Below, piece by piece: positions 10,014-22,800 of a DNA stretch of 64,000 nt. The stretch covers positions 40,288,490 to 40,352,489 of the forward strand of contig NC_092459.1 in the NCBI RefSeq assembly GCF_047495875.1, in the 5' to 3' direction. Both the position numbers and the translations under genes were made by a program. The first letter of the stretch is position 1; each line of letters starts with the position of its first letter. Under the pieces are notes generated by a model, which saw only the letters and a list, made by a program, of their open reading frames with translations, was not told where the DNA came from and did not search any database. This DNA is from Pithys albifrons albifrons (lineage: Eukaryota > Chordata > Aves > Passeriformes > Thamnophilidae).

Positions 10014-13000
10014 GACTCGGGACGCAGAGGCTCCGACATATGAACAGTTTTCGGTCACGTGTTTTACCAAGACACTGTACTTGCAGGGGAGCTTGCAGGG
10101 AGAGCTCCGCAGCACTGCCCTGCCCCGCCCCCTGGGATGGAACAACTCCGGGCTCCCAGCGTGGCTGTGCTCCAGACAAGGGCCCGAGCGCTTCCTCTTG
10201 GGAACCATGCAGGCTGATTTGCTGCCGCCGTTCGCAGACCAAGGCCAGGCTGCGGCCCAGGAGGCGCAGGGTGCGCTCCCGCTCCCATCGCCGGGCTCTG
10301 CTGCCCAACGCCTGACACACACGGGAGCCTCTTCCACAGTGTGGGCTCCATCCAGCATTTTCAAATCTCCACGGTGAGCTAGTTGAACAAGCTTAAAATA
10401 AGATTCATTTTCTGGCACTTTATTAAGCTGCAGGTCTCAGTAGAAAGCCCAGTGGAAAGGAGTGGTGCAGAGCAGGGCGAAGGCGAGCCATGGGAGCAGC
10501 AGCAGGAGCGCTCCCGAGCCTGCCAGGCGGTGAGCACAGCCTGGGCTCCTGCTGGCCCTTGGCAGCAGCAGGGCTGGAGGCTCGGCCCACACAAAAACCA
10601 GTGGCAGGGGCATCCTCCCAGCTGCAGGACGTCTGGAGTAATATAATCTGTCCCGGTTTGGCGTACTCTTCCCTCTAATTGCCAGTCTGCTCTAACTGAC
10701 CATCCTTGGTGTGTACAACCCTCACTGCTTGAGATCTGCCTGTTTAGAGGTCTCCTGTAAATACCACGTAATTCATGTAGTAGTTAAAGTTTGGATTTTT
10801 TTTTCCTTTTGAAAGCTAAATACAGACTGCTGAGGGCTCAAAAAGCTTGTCTCAACAGCAATTAAACATATGGCAAAGCTGCTTAGTGTGTACCTGCATC
10901 ACTTCTCTACTCACCTGCTTTCCGCCCAACAAAGCTCATGGTGCACTGTTTCCTTAAACAGAGCTTAAAGAAATCCTGTATTTAGGACAGTCTCCTTAAG
11001 ACACAAAACTAAGCCTTCCTTCAAAACGTGTATCTGCATATTACTTATGCAAATTAATTTATCATTTGTAATTTATTTAGCAAAGAATACACAAAATCTG
11101 AGCAAGATAGTCCTTACATTGCCATTGCTTTTATATTTGTGACTTTAAAATCAGTAACAAGCAATTAAATACATGCACAGTGGCAAGTATTCTACTTAAC
11201 AAGATAGTTTCAAGACAGTTTGCTGGTTTCAAACTAGAGGTAGCTATTCCTGAAGACAGGGCCTCAAAAACAGAACAGAGGTTTTATTCATTCTTATGCT
11301 GTATTTCAAAATGCATGTAGTTGCTCAATATTTAAAGTCACAATACTTTACTCAACTACTCTTTATTCGGCAAATCCATGTCCACGGCTGGTTCCTGTTT
11401 TTATACGGCATAACGGATACTTTGGGGTACATATCCACATTGATTTTGTTGCATTCCCCTTCACAATTTGCATGGAAATCACCATTTGATTCCACACCAT
11501 CCCTTATTTATTAAAAAAGTTTTCAAGGGAAATGCCTCTAAATGTCATGTTGCTGCATGACATTCAAAATCCTCTGTCTTGTGTTGCTGCAATGCAGGGA
11601 ACCCATTTTTGAAGTGTTCATTTCAAAATGTAAAAAAATTGAGCAATAACCCAATTTAGACTTTTCCAAAAAGATACATTCCCATTTTTGTATATATTTG
11701 CACATTTTACGATCCCTTTGTAAGTATGTCATTGAAAGACTGGTTGTTATATTTGCCTTTTCTGTTGAGACACATTCCTAAGGGAACTACTAAGGCCCAA
11801 GGAAAGAGTCTTTCGTATGTGATGCTGAGGGAGTACCGATGTACCAACGGTATTTAATTAGTGAGTGCTGAGCAGGTTGTTATAGTAAGATTTCTGAAAC
11901 AGTTAAATACAGAGATAGTATGCTCTTTTTATTGGCATACAGTCACTACCCATATAAGTGCATTTGTGTCAAAAAAATAATTTTCATAGTTACAGGAAGT
12001 GACAGAGTTCCAGTTGTTGGCAGAGTATATAAAGCTTTTCATACACAATCTTTTTTATTATTAGACAGAGAATATAAAATCTGAACTGAAAATCAAGTTC
12101 AATACATCCTGGAAACTGTATTCCTCAACAGCTCTTCTTAAACTTATTTCTAATTTCTTTCTTTCTCTCTCAGGACATCCTTCTAAAATATCTGAACTGT
12201 TACACTATCTACTTAAAAAAAAATCCTCACTCTTACCCAGAGTCAAGAGTGTAGCAAGATTGGATCAACACATTGTTATTTATACTCCTACCAATGCAAG
12301 TAAAAGTCACGTGTTGCAAATTATGCCTCATTTTGCTAATAGGTATGACTGTTTATGTAAAGGACATAATTGAGGATGGGAGGAGTGTTATAATTTATAA
12401 CTGATTAACTGATTATTTATCTGTAACAGTGTTTTGATAAACATGCATGTATTTAGTAGCCATTAGCTTGCTTAAATAAACACACGGTTAAAATGTGATT
12501 CTTCGCACCAAAGCAGTTCATTACGGCATCTAATTTATGGAAAAAATTACAGTGGAAAAATGCTGCATAGCTGCATTCTAATTTACTTAAATGATTAATC
12601 TGTTCATGGAGACATGAGTCGCAAGTTTCCTGTACTAGTGTATTTTTTTCTTAGAAGATCCAGCCAATCAAAGAGAACTTATTTTGATGTTAGGCCTTTA
12701 TCTTTTTCTCAGCTGGCCATACTAGACCTTCTAGGCACAGATCTCTCTCTGAATTCATGTTCTTCTGAAACAGTCATTGCTCTAGGGTTGTGTATTGTTG
12801 GTTTGGTTTTTAGCAGGGATTATTTCACGCTCTTGTCAATTTCCTGAAATAAGTGATCAGTGACCTCTTTCACTTTACGGTGATATTAAACCCAAAAATT
12901 TAGTGACATTGGTGTAAAATCAATGTATTAGCTTTACAGGAATCACAAAATTCTTGTAACACTAACATAAATAACCAGCTTTAATAGTCACTATGCATTT

Positions 13001-13552
13001 AGTGCATGTGCCAAGAATGTAAAGCTAAACTGTTGTCAGTTTTCTAATGTGTATTGAGTGACATTTGTAAACATGTTCCATAAAAACATCTAAAATTCTG
13101 AGATTTGTTTGTGTAATATCCCTGAACATCCAGAAAGTTCTTTCTGAAATCTAGGTGAGGAATATAGTTCCAGAGCTTAACACTGTCCCATGAGATCAGT
13201 CCGTCGCACATATTCCTAATGGGGTTCAGTCTAAGTATAGCTTGTATTACAGTGACCCATATTTTACACACACGGCATATAGTACTTGCTAGACCAAATA
13301 AAAAGGTTATTAAAAATCTGTTACACATATCTAAAGAAAAGTGTCTTTTCTCTGTTATTCCACACCCCCAATAATCTTATCACATCCGTGGATTACATAT
13401 TGTGACAGGTGTTTTATGTTAAATCCTTTTCAAATACTTTAAAAATTTGTTATACTAAAAGAAGCTGCCACCTTTTTTTTTTTAAGTACTTACTACCTTT
13501 TAACACAAAATTCAGGTGCAAGAATTTTAAACAAAAAATGAACTAAAGAGCT
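10014..13552. other. intergenic gap between PNISR 3' end and COQ3 promoter
   Basis: The part at 10014-10660 is GC-richer with scattered CpG and could belong to a transcript divergent from COQ3, but I see no supported exon. The rest is AT-rich unique sequence with no gene or repeat that I recognise. Confidence 0.55.
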
Positions 13553-13558
13553 TTATTG
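13553..13558 (-). terminator. PNISR: PNISR polyadenylation signal
   Basis: A minus-strand AATAAA about 285 bases after the stop, giving a compact 3' UTR. It is the first such hexamer I find after the stop. Confidence 0.65.
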
Positions 13559-13839
13559 ACATCACAGTACATTCAATAGTAATTTTAAGAACATTACAGC
13601 TGAAAGAGAATGGCCTGTTTTATAGTCTTAATAAGCACTACCGTTCTTGAAAAAATGTAATACAAAGAAATCCTATTAGGTATTTCATTCTGAGCAGCAT
13701 TTGGAAAAAATACACCTATGTACAGATAAAAAAAGGATTCTGGTTTCACCTACATAGCCACAATGTGCCTCTATAATGAGACAAGCCTTTTATAACTCAT
13801 GGAATTTTTAAACGTCATAGTACTGGTGCCATAAATTCC

Positions 13840-13870
13840 TCAGCGTTTACGACGAAGAGGAGTTGTTGAT
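13840..13870 (-). CDS. PNISR: PNISR coding exon 11 (terminal decapeptide and stop)
   Basis: A good acceptor (TATTTTTCAG) starts a 31-base coding end, STTPLRRKR then TGA. The phase completes the split Arg codon of exon 10. Confidence 0.87.
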
Positions 13871-16800
13871 CTGAAAAATAAAGGAAAAGGGGGAAAAAGT
13901 TAATTGGAAAAAAATAAAAGACCCCCAAACCCACACACACTTCAGGCTTAGTAATTAACAGTTTTAAAAGATTTTCCAAAGTTACTTTTGCCTAAGGCAA
14001 AAAGTTTAATAAATACCATACTTTATTTAAAAAGTTCATATGCCGTACACATGAAGAGGAATATAAAAGAATTTTAAAAGTCAGACAAAATACTTTAAAA
14101 GTATACTACCTTGATCGTGACTTAGACTTGTGTTTGCGGCTTGCCTTCTTACCAGACCTTTGAGATTTCTCCACAGAGCATGACCGAATATGCTTCGATT
14201 TCTTAGCCTTCTTTTCTTTACTGCTTCCTGGTGATTCAGAACTACTCCTCGCACTAGATTCAGAGCCTGATCGCTTTTTGCTATCTTTGGTAGTAACTTT
14301 TTTGCTTTCTTGCCTGGAATCCTGTCTTATTATTTTCACACATATTGAATCATTACGAGAGAAAATTCTTTCACTGTCTCTTTTTCTCTTTAATCTACTA
14401 TCATCATGATTACCAGCCTTACTTTCTTTTTCCTCTTTTTTGGGCTTATCTTTTCGTTTTTCCTGATCTCTCTCCCTTTCTCTGTTCTTTTTTCTGTCTT
14501 TATCTACACCTCCACCCTGCTCCTTCTTCCTTTCTTGATCTTTACCCTCACTTTTATGTTTGTGCCTATTTCCAGTTGGGCTTCTACGCTGGTCTTCAGC
14601 CTTACGTCTGTCCCTGCTTCTGCTGCGGCTCGCTCGGTTTGCTCTCCTGTCTCTTGAGCGACTGCCGCTTCTACGTCTATCCCAGCTCCTCTCTCTTGAA
14701 GGACTCTGATTTCTCCGCCTCTCCCCTCTTTCAGCACTGTGATTTCTACTAGATCTTCTCCTTTCCCTTATTTTCTCCCTGCTCCTACTCCTCTCTCTCC
14801 TATTTCTGTGGGAGTAACTCCTGCTTCTGCTGCGCCTGACCTTATGTGACGGCGTCCTACTACGACTGTGTCTCTTCTTCCTTTTAGGAGAGGAAGAACG
14901 AGAAGAGCTGCGACTGCTACCTGAGCTGGTGCTATAGGATGAACTGGATACTGTGCTGCTACTGCTGCTGCTCCTGCTATTGCTGCTACTGCTACCACTG
15001 CTGGAGCTTCTTGACCCACTCCTTCCTGTCCTGTCTTTACCCTCTTTCTTGAGTTCTACCTCAGGTGTGATTGCATTTGGAGATCTTTTCTTTTCATGAA
15101 CCACATCTGCTTCAATTTCTTTTGCCTCCTGTGATGCTGAGTTACTATTTTGTTCTTTGTTGATAAATTCACTCATCTCCTTTGAAACTTTTTCATTTTG
15201 TAGCTTCTCTTCTAAAAAAAAAAGGTACACAGAGGAAAAAATACAATCAATTTGGAACTATGACAACATATTTCATACTGTTACTTTGACAAAAGCAAAT
15301 TTCCAAGCACCTTTCATAATACGTATAATTAAAACACTGTCTGCCACCCTACCAAATCACTTATTTTCTTTCCTTGTAGTTCTAGAAAAGCTGTCCTCCT
15401 GATTTAGAAGAAGTGTACAGCCCAGACATTTGTAGAAGTCCATGACGTTATTTCATATTTCAGTGGTTTAAGATGAAGTTCTGAAACAAATATCCTGGAA
15501 CACCAGAATTCCCGAATTCATCTAAACACACAGACCTTTTCCTTCTGCAACCTTTTGCACACCTGATTCTCTCCTTCTTCCTACAACACTCCTCTGGTGG
15601 TACTGATGCCTTCTGCCTTTCTTCTAGCCCTGTTTGTCTGGGTTTGAGGAGTCACTGCCTGGTCTGAAGAAGTTTTATTTCCCACATAGTGTATGGGTGG
15701 CCTCTCAGCCTCAGAACAGTTGGCTATACCTCTGTACTTTGCAGGCCTCAGTACTCAAAACAGTCTCAGAAGGAGACTGCTGAGGTCAGTAAGTTCTGCT
15801 GTAGTGACCTATTTGGTTGTCCAAATAAAATATAGGATTTATGGTGTTTTCCAAGGATAATTTTGATTAAATCCTAAATGCTAACCAGTATGATCAATTA
15901 ACATTTTAACTTGTGGGTTTTATAGCCAAAGAAGTCCAAGAAAAGGAGGAATAGCATAAAAAAAGGAGACTTGTAGATAATTCTTTGCTTAAGACTTAAG
16001 TTAAATTTAAGACAAAGTTAAAATCACAGCATGCAATATGGTGAAGCTCATACAAAGCAAAAAATTAATGTCAGCTGAGATTAAATTTAAGTTTGGTAGT
16101 CAGCTAATATGATAAATGTGGTATGATCACAACAGATGAATTAAAAATACATTTCTTGAAAGTAACATAATGAGTATCAGGACATGATTTCAAGACTCTC
16201 AGAGCATTTTCCAGAGGTTTCCAAAATTAAAAAAAATTATTTCTATTCAACCTAGGATCCTTTGCAGCACAGTCCAAGTTTATCTCCCCCTCCCATTTCA
16301 AATGGAACCCAGAAAAAATAACTGACATACAACATTTCAAGCAAAAAAACTGGCCTTTTGATGTGGGCCTTAAGCTGCTGAATCAATTTAGGGAATAAAA
16401 CTGCATCCAGAAACACAGAGTGGTTAAATGGCAGGTGATGGTCAAATGTAACCCAGGAAACAGTTCCATCTGGTCTCCAAGCTATTATGCAATACAGGCA
16501 GAAGCAAGTGTGTGTTAGAAGATGCTGTATTGTAGATTAGAAATCTGCCTTTCCAAAACACCACTAGAAATGAGACTCTGCACTTAGTATTCTTCAGTAT
16601 TTTTGATGTATAGAATCAGCTTTCAGCTGCTTTACTCCAGATTTCTATGTCTGCAAGCAGTCCCATGGAGATGTTTCCACACTGGCATCCTGCACTAGCA
16701 AGACAGAGGTCATGGGCCACCACTCAGTCACTCTCCACATGACTATCCTTTTATGCATCCATCTTCAAGCACTCAGAGAGAGACACAAATGTTAAGGAAA

Positions 16801-19800
16801 CCAAAAGTTCAGTTAATTCAGCCTTTTATTAAGGGCATCATATGTTTCATTTTCAGACCTTTAAAACAAAGATGCTAATCATAATAGCAGTTTCTCCTCC
16901 AGCCTAAGAACTTGGTTCATAACTTGTTAACACTGCATTCACCTGTTGATCTAGACTGCTCTCCAGCACTGCAAGGTGACTGGGATACCCTTTTGACCTA
17001 CATTACTGATATGAAAGTACAACCTTACCTTGTATGGAAAAGCAGAAGTAAATCACAGATTTGGTTTGTTTTTTTGTGTTGTTTTTTTTTTTTTGTTTTA
17101 TTTTGTGGTGCTACCTTCTTCATAGACTAAGTGTTAACTGACTGAGTTGAATAATTTTTCCCTGTTATTAGGTATAAAATCCAGCTATGAAGATGCAGCA
17201 TATGGAAACAAACCTCAAATATAACTGAGGTCAGTAAGTTCAAAGAAACTGCAGGTCCCACTGCACATTCTGAAAGATGCCCTGCCTGAGATTATGTAAC
17301 AGAAAGGCAAGTTTTTCAGATGATGTGAAATGTTCTTCTTGTACTTGAAGAGTATTCAACCTTAAGGAATCAAATTTATATAAACTGCAGTCTGGTGCCG
17401 AAAGGTGAAATTTATCCCCCAGACACAACTAAGATATTAACAACTTTTACAAATGCATTATACACACACATGCATTTTTATAAAGTGATATACTGTTTAT
17501 ACAATATCTGTACAATACAATACCTAGAGCATGCATTTGTGCACCATGTCTCCCTTTTACACTCTGAAGTAATTTATGTAAAAGACTACATGGATTTTTT
17601 CTTTTTAAAAAGAAAGAAACCTTTTGATCAAGTAGCTTGAACATCATTGTTGTTAAAACATTTTAATTAAAAATAACATTATTTCTAATGTTTCTAATTT
17701 GGCTTAAAATGCATTTCCTCTCCCATCAATTTACATATACAAAGTAGCAAACTCCATATACAACGGCACAGTAAGAAAACATTATATGATTTACCTTCTA
17801 GCTGTTTTTCTAGTAGTAGTTGCTGTTCTCTCTCTTTTCTCCAAAACGCTTCCTGTTTTTGCCTGATTCTGTGTCGTAATTCCTCATCATCAGTATCAGA
17901 TGATTCAGAGCCTCTGTCACTCCTCTCATCTTCACTGTCTCCTGATCCATAACCACCCAGTCCACCTGCGTGCATAAAGTCCAGTCTATCACGAGGAAAG
18001 GTTAAGCTTTGTTCTTAATATTTCTGTGAGGCAAAGAGGAGAGTAACATTCCCTTCCTTCACTTCCTCTTCTCTGAAGAAGTCACTTTATTCTGGTAAGT
18101 GCCAATGTTGTTTCACTGGTGTATTCAAGGCTCCCATATCTGCATTGATGTTCACTCTCTGGCTCTACTCCTTCTGGAACAGCATGTCTATTTTCGGCAA
18201 GCAACCACTGTGATCACAATACTTTTTCCATTGCATGGAAGGGCAAAAAAGCTCCCTGTGGAGACTGTAACAGTGCCTGCCTCTGTATCAGCAACTGGAC
18301 AGAAAATGCATGGGATCTTTCCCAGAAGACACCTCTGAAATGACTTCAGCCGCCTCCAAAGTCCAGGCTACAGAAATCCTGAATGCCATATCAATTTTTT
18401 TATATTGATTTAGAAAACACTGCACTTCAACAGGTATGGAGATGGAACAGAAACAGGCTTTCTTCTCCCCCACAGTTTAATAACTACTGGACTGATAAGA
18501 AAGATAAAGTAAATTTAAACATCTGACATGGAGATATTTTACTTTCTTTCAGTCTGAGGTTCTTAGTATCTTTACTGAGTTAATTTTGAAACATGAATAC
18601 CTGTGATGATAACGTTCAATCTAATTCATCAAAATTCCAAATAATGAACATATCAATGACACTGCTGTAGTACATATTAGATGATAAAAATCATATTGGG
18701 AAAGATCTTTTGCAGTTGTGTCTCAAGATGGAATTTAAATCTATTTTTCCTGTATTGTTTATAGCAATATATGATATGGGAGCCTTTGTGCTTATGTAGC
18801 TTTTCAATAAAATAATAATTACAAATATTATAGTATTTTTACTTATAGACTTTCACATTACTCTTCTATCAACTTTCCCCTCTGGTTTGGATAGATCAGG
18901 ATAGAAGATACAAATAAAACAGTATTCCTCTCTCAAGACTGCAGTGTGCTTCTGAAACTATCAAACTTCGCAAAGTAAATTTATCTAAAACGTTTACATA
19001 TTTTCAAAATTAGGGCAAGATTCTCATACACTAACTCACACTGCCTAGTCCTTTACTCTAAAAACTATCCCACTTATGTATCAGTAGGATTATCTGTGGA
19101 ACAAACAAAGGTGCTGATAAAGTTATCAGAAAGTGACCCATACTCCCAGGCAATTAAAATCTAGTTTCAAAACGCAATTTCTAGAAATGCAAGGCAAGAA
19201 ACTTCCCCTTTAAGCCCTCTCAAAAATAAGGAACATACTTACCGAGTCCAGTGAGGGAAGCCAGTGCACTGGACTGTGCCAGCTGTTTTGCAGGAGCTTT
19301 GTATCACATCAACAACAGGAACAACATGTTAACACAAATAGCCACGATTTCATAGTCATGAGTCTATGGTATTGTTAAATCTACTACTATTGCTGTTCTT
19401 TGGAGGGAGAGAAGAAACATTAAAAATGCATCATCCATTTAAAACCACTTCTAGATTTTCTGACCACGAAGATTTAGAATTTAACTGTGAATTAACAGTG
19501 AACAGAAAAAAACCAAATATATACTCAGAAATCACTTTCCAAGTTACAGCATCTGCACATAATTTTCAATTTCAGTAGTTACATATTTAGATTAACTCTG
19601 TTACGTATGTACAATACATGTTAATAGTGAAAGCAAATTATTAATTGCAGACTCAAAGTTCATCTCTTTTCATTTCTGAACAGCTTTGAGACAAAGATGA
19701 TAGTATTAAGATACAGCTACAACTCAAGAAGCATTGACACACAGGTACCATTTTAACTGAAATGAATTGTATGAAAAAAATGGAATAACTGAGGTAACTC

Positions 19801-22800
19801 ACAATACACTGCACAGGACGACAGTACATGATTACTGGATTTGAACTCTACCAAGTTGGATGCATTATACTGGAATTGTTCTTGAAGGAGAACTATGGAG
19901 GTTAAATGTTCTAGAGACATGCAAATATAGAATATTCGCAGAAGAAGCTACTAAGAAAAAAAAACAAAACCCCCAAAGCTGGCATACCTTTAGTTGCTTT
20001 ACGGTGAACATCTTTGGCCACATAATAGATTTCTTCATTTGTGACATCTAAGAGAATCTCTGTCAGCAGCATTTTTGTCAGCATCATCTAAACAAAATTG
20101 TATATACAATTAAAGACCAAAAATATCTTGAATAAATGCTGCATTCAAATTACATACATTGAACTTCACTTCTTTTGAGAGCTATAAAAGTAGTCTCCTA
20201 CACATTTTATTTATGACTTCTTTTCAATAAACATGACTAAAAGACATAAGACTGAAACTGTTCAAATGCAACCTGATTTCAAAACTTGCAGGTTTGTATT
20301 TTCACTGTGAGCTATATCTGCATGTGTTGCACACAGCTATTCAGGGCACTGATCCCAATGTCAAAGATGATATAATAAATGAAATGTAAATCAGAAATGT
20401 ACTTTAACTGATCCCCATTGTTCTTTCAAAAAAAAGGAGCACATTTCTGACCTGTATGCTGCCTGCAAAATTCATGAGAGGTTACTTCTATACAATTTTA
20501 TGTTTATATATTTACTACAGAAATTGAGATGGTGGTGGTAGCTACTTCTCAAAGATGCTCAGTCTGGCCACATGCTTTACAAAAATATATTCATCAAACT
20601 TTTTAGAATTCAGGGCCTTAGTTAACAAGGTTTCAATTGCACAATTAGATTTCACTGTGATTTCAAGGTACAAAGGTTCTGCAGGCACAGCAAAACTGCT
20701 GCTGGTCTAGGACTTCAGTTTCTAGCACTTTCTTGCAAGAATACATTTCTTAAATTGCCTTTTACAGGAACTGAGGATGAAGCACGGATTTGAGATTGGT
20801 GCACTTAATCACCAGAAGTTTTCGGAAATTTGACAAGTGAAGCAAAACCATAGAATTAATAATGATCAATGTAAAAATTACAGTCATTACATTCTTTCAC
20901 TGGTTGTGTTAAACACATTATATAACCTATATCCTTGTTTCTTTGAGGAAGACAGCATTATGAAGAGATATACAAATATCTGAATGATGCATACTGTACC
21001 TATTTACTGTATTAGACATAGAAAAAGTGGTTTACTTTGATATGCCCAAAAAATACAAGCAATTACACAAAAATACTTAATAAGAACTACATTATTAATA
21101 CCATTTGATACTCCTTTTCTTCTTCTGTCATTTCTGGTTCGCTTTGCTCCTCTTGAGGAGCTGGGGATGGACTCCTGGTGATTTTCCCAACACTTACAGC
21201 TTCTGTGTTTTCCGCATCTTCATCTTCCTCATCACTGTCCTACAAGAACAGCATCATGCATTTCAGGAAAAATGTAGATGTCAAGCTCCTTATTTTCTAT
21301 TTTTAATAGAAAACTTGATTTTTTTGTACTGAAATCTGTACTAGTTATCATAAAACTATTTATTTTCTTCCTACCTAAAAAATACAGGGACCTCTACCCA
21401 TACAATCTAAGGAAATACATAGCTATCAGCTCACTGCCAAATATGCACTTGCCACTACAAACACAGTAACTGCTAAAATGAAGGTAATGCAAGGTCCCCT
21501 ATGGGCTCAGTTCAGTAAACAGAGGTATCTGAATTTTTTCAGCTGCTGATTTAGAATTCATGTAGCTACAGTAAAATCAAAAGCGAGCAATTCAGACCTA
21601 TATAAGAACCTGTAAGACTGAAGCCAGCCTGCACAAACCCTGTGACACTCAGCTATCAGCCAGAAGCAGCAAAGTGCTCAGCTGCTGCTGGCTGGTAGGG
21701 AGGAGGGTTACTCCCCAAGAATTCACGTAGTAGGAATTGACAGGACTCTGCAGGTGCATGAAAACAGCCAGGATAAAGTGATATAAACATGGGACTTGTG
21801 AGATATGGGTTCTAACCAACTGAAGTTTCTAGCTTGGTGGCGTGTAACTCTTTTTAGCCAATAAGCTGTAGTTCTAACCCTATATAAACTATGTGCTATG
21901 TGTAATAAAAGGTCTTCACTATAAAGTTCATTAAGTTTGTTGTGTGAAGGACTTTCTCTCTGCAGTATACTGTTTACTTTAAATTCACACTTTCAAAGAC
22001 TCTGTATGTTCGGGGCGGGGGGGCGGGAGGGGGGGAAGAGGTCAATTTCACCGTTGTTTTTTTGCTACTATGGATCAAATAAGGTGCCTTTACCTCTCAG
22101 ACATTCACTTCCAACCACCATATAATTATCAACAAAACAGCAGCTTAGCCTTACTTTAAGCAACAAGACCAAGGAGGTAACCAGAAATAGTCTCTCCTTT
22201 GAAGACACCAGAAAGTTGGTAGCTTTCAGGAAATACAAACCTAGGCAAAAAACAAGCCCTTCTACTTACAAATTTACTTTTCTGAGGTAACCGTGGGCCA
22301 TCCCCTTCTTCAGCCTCCTCACTTTCTTTTTTTTCTTTTTTAGACATCTGTGAACGTTGCTGCTCCATTCTCTCTTTTTCCAATTTTTTCTGTTTTTCTC
22401 TTTCCATCTTTTCCAGGCCCTCTCGAATCCAGGCAGGCAGAGTTCTACGCTTCACAGCATCTACATAAGCAAAGTTTACAATTATGCAAGATGCAAAAAC
22501 CTTCCCCCCAAAAGAACGAAAACCCACTCAACACAAAGAAGCAAACCCTCCACCCCATCCAAAAAAGTCACACATCATATTGTGGGGAAAAAACCATTTA
22601 CAATGGCTTTTTCTTTCCCCGATCTTTTTCTTTCCATTAAAAGAAAAAGTCTTCAAATTTTGCAATTCTTTATAAAACACAGCTTCTACATTTTTTTCAT
22701 TAAGGAGTGGGTAACATGTACCAATCTGTGGAGGCTCCTGCTTCACAGGCATCGCAATAGGTGAACGCTGCCGATCTCTGAATGAGGGTCTTTCCCTTCG

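Noticed and set aside
14345..15019. Open frames antisense or frame-shifted to PNISR exon 10
   Set aside because: They are shadows of the RS-domain codons, where low complexity keeps other frames open.
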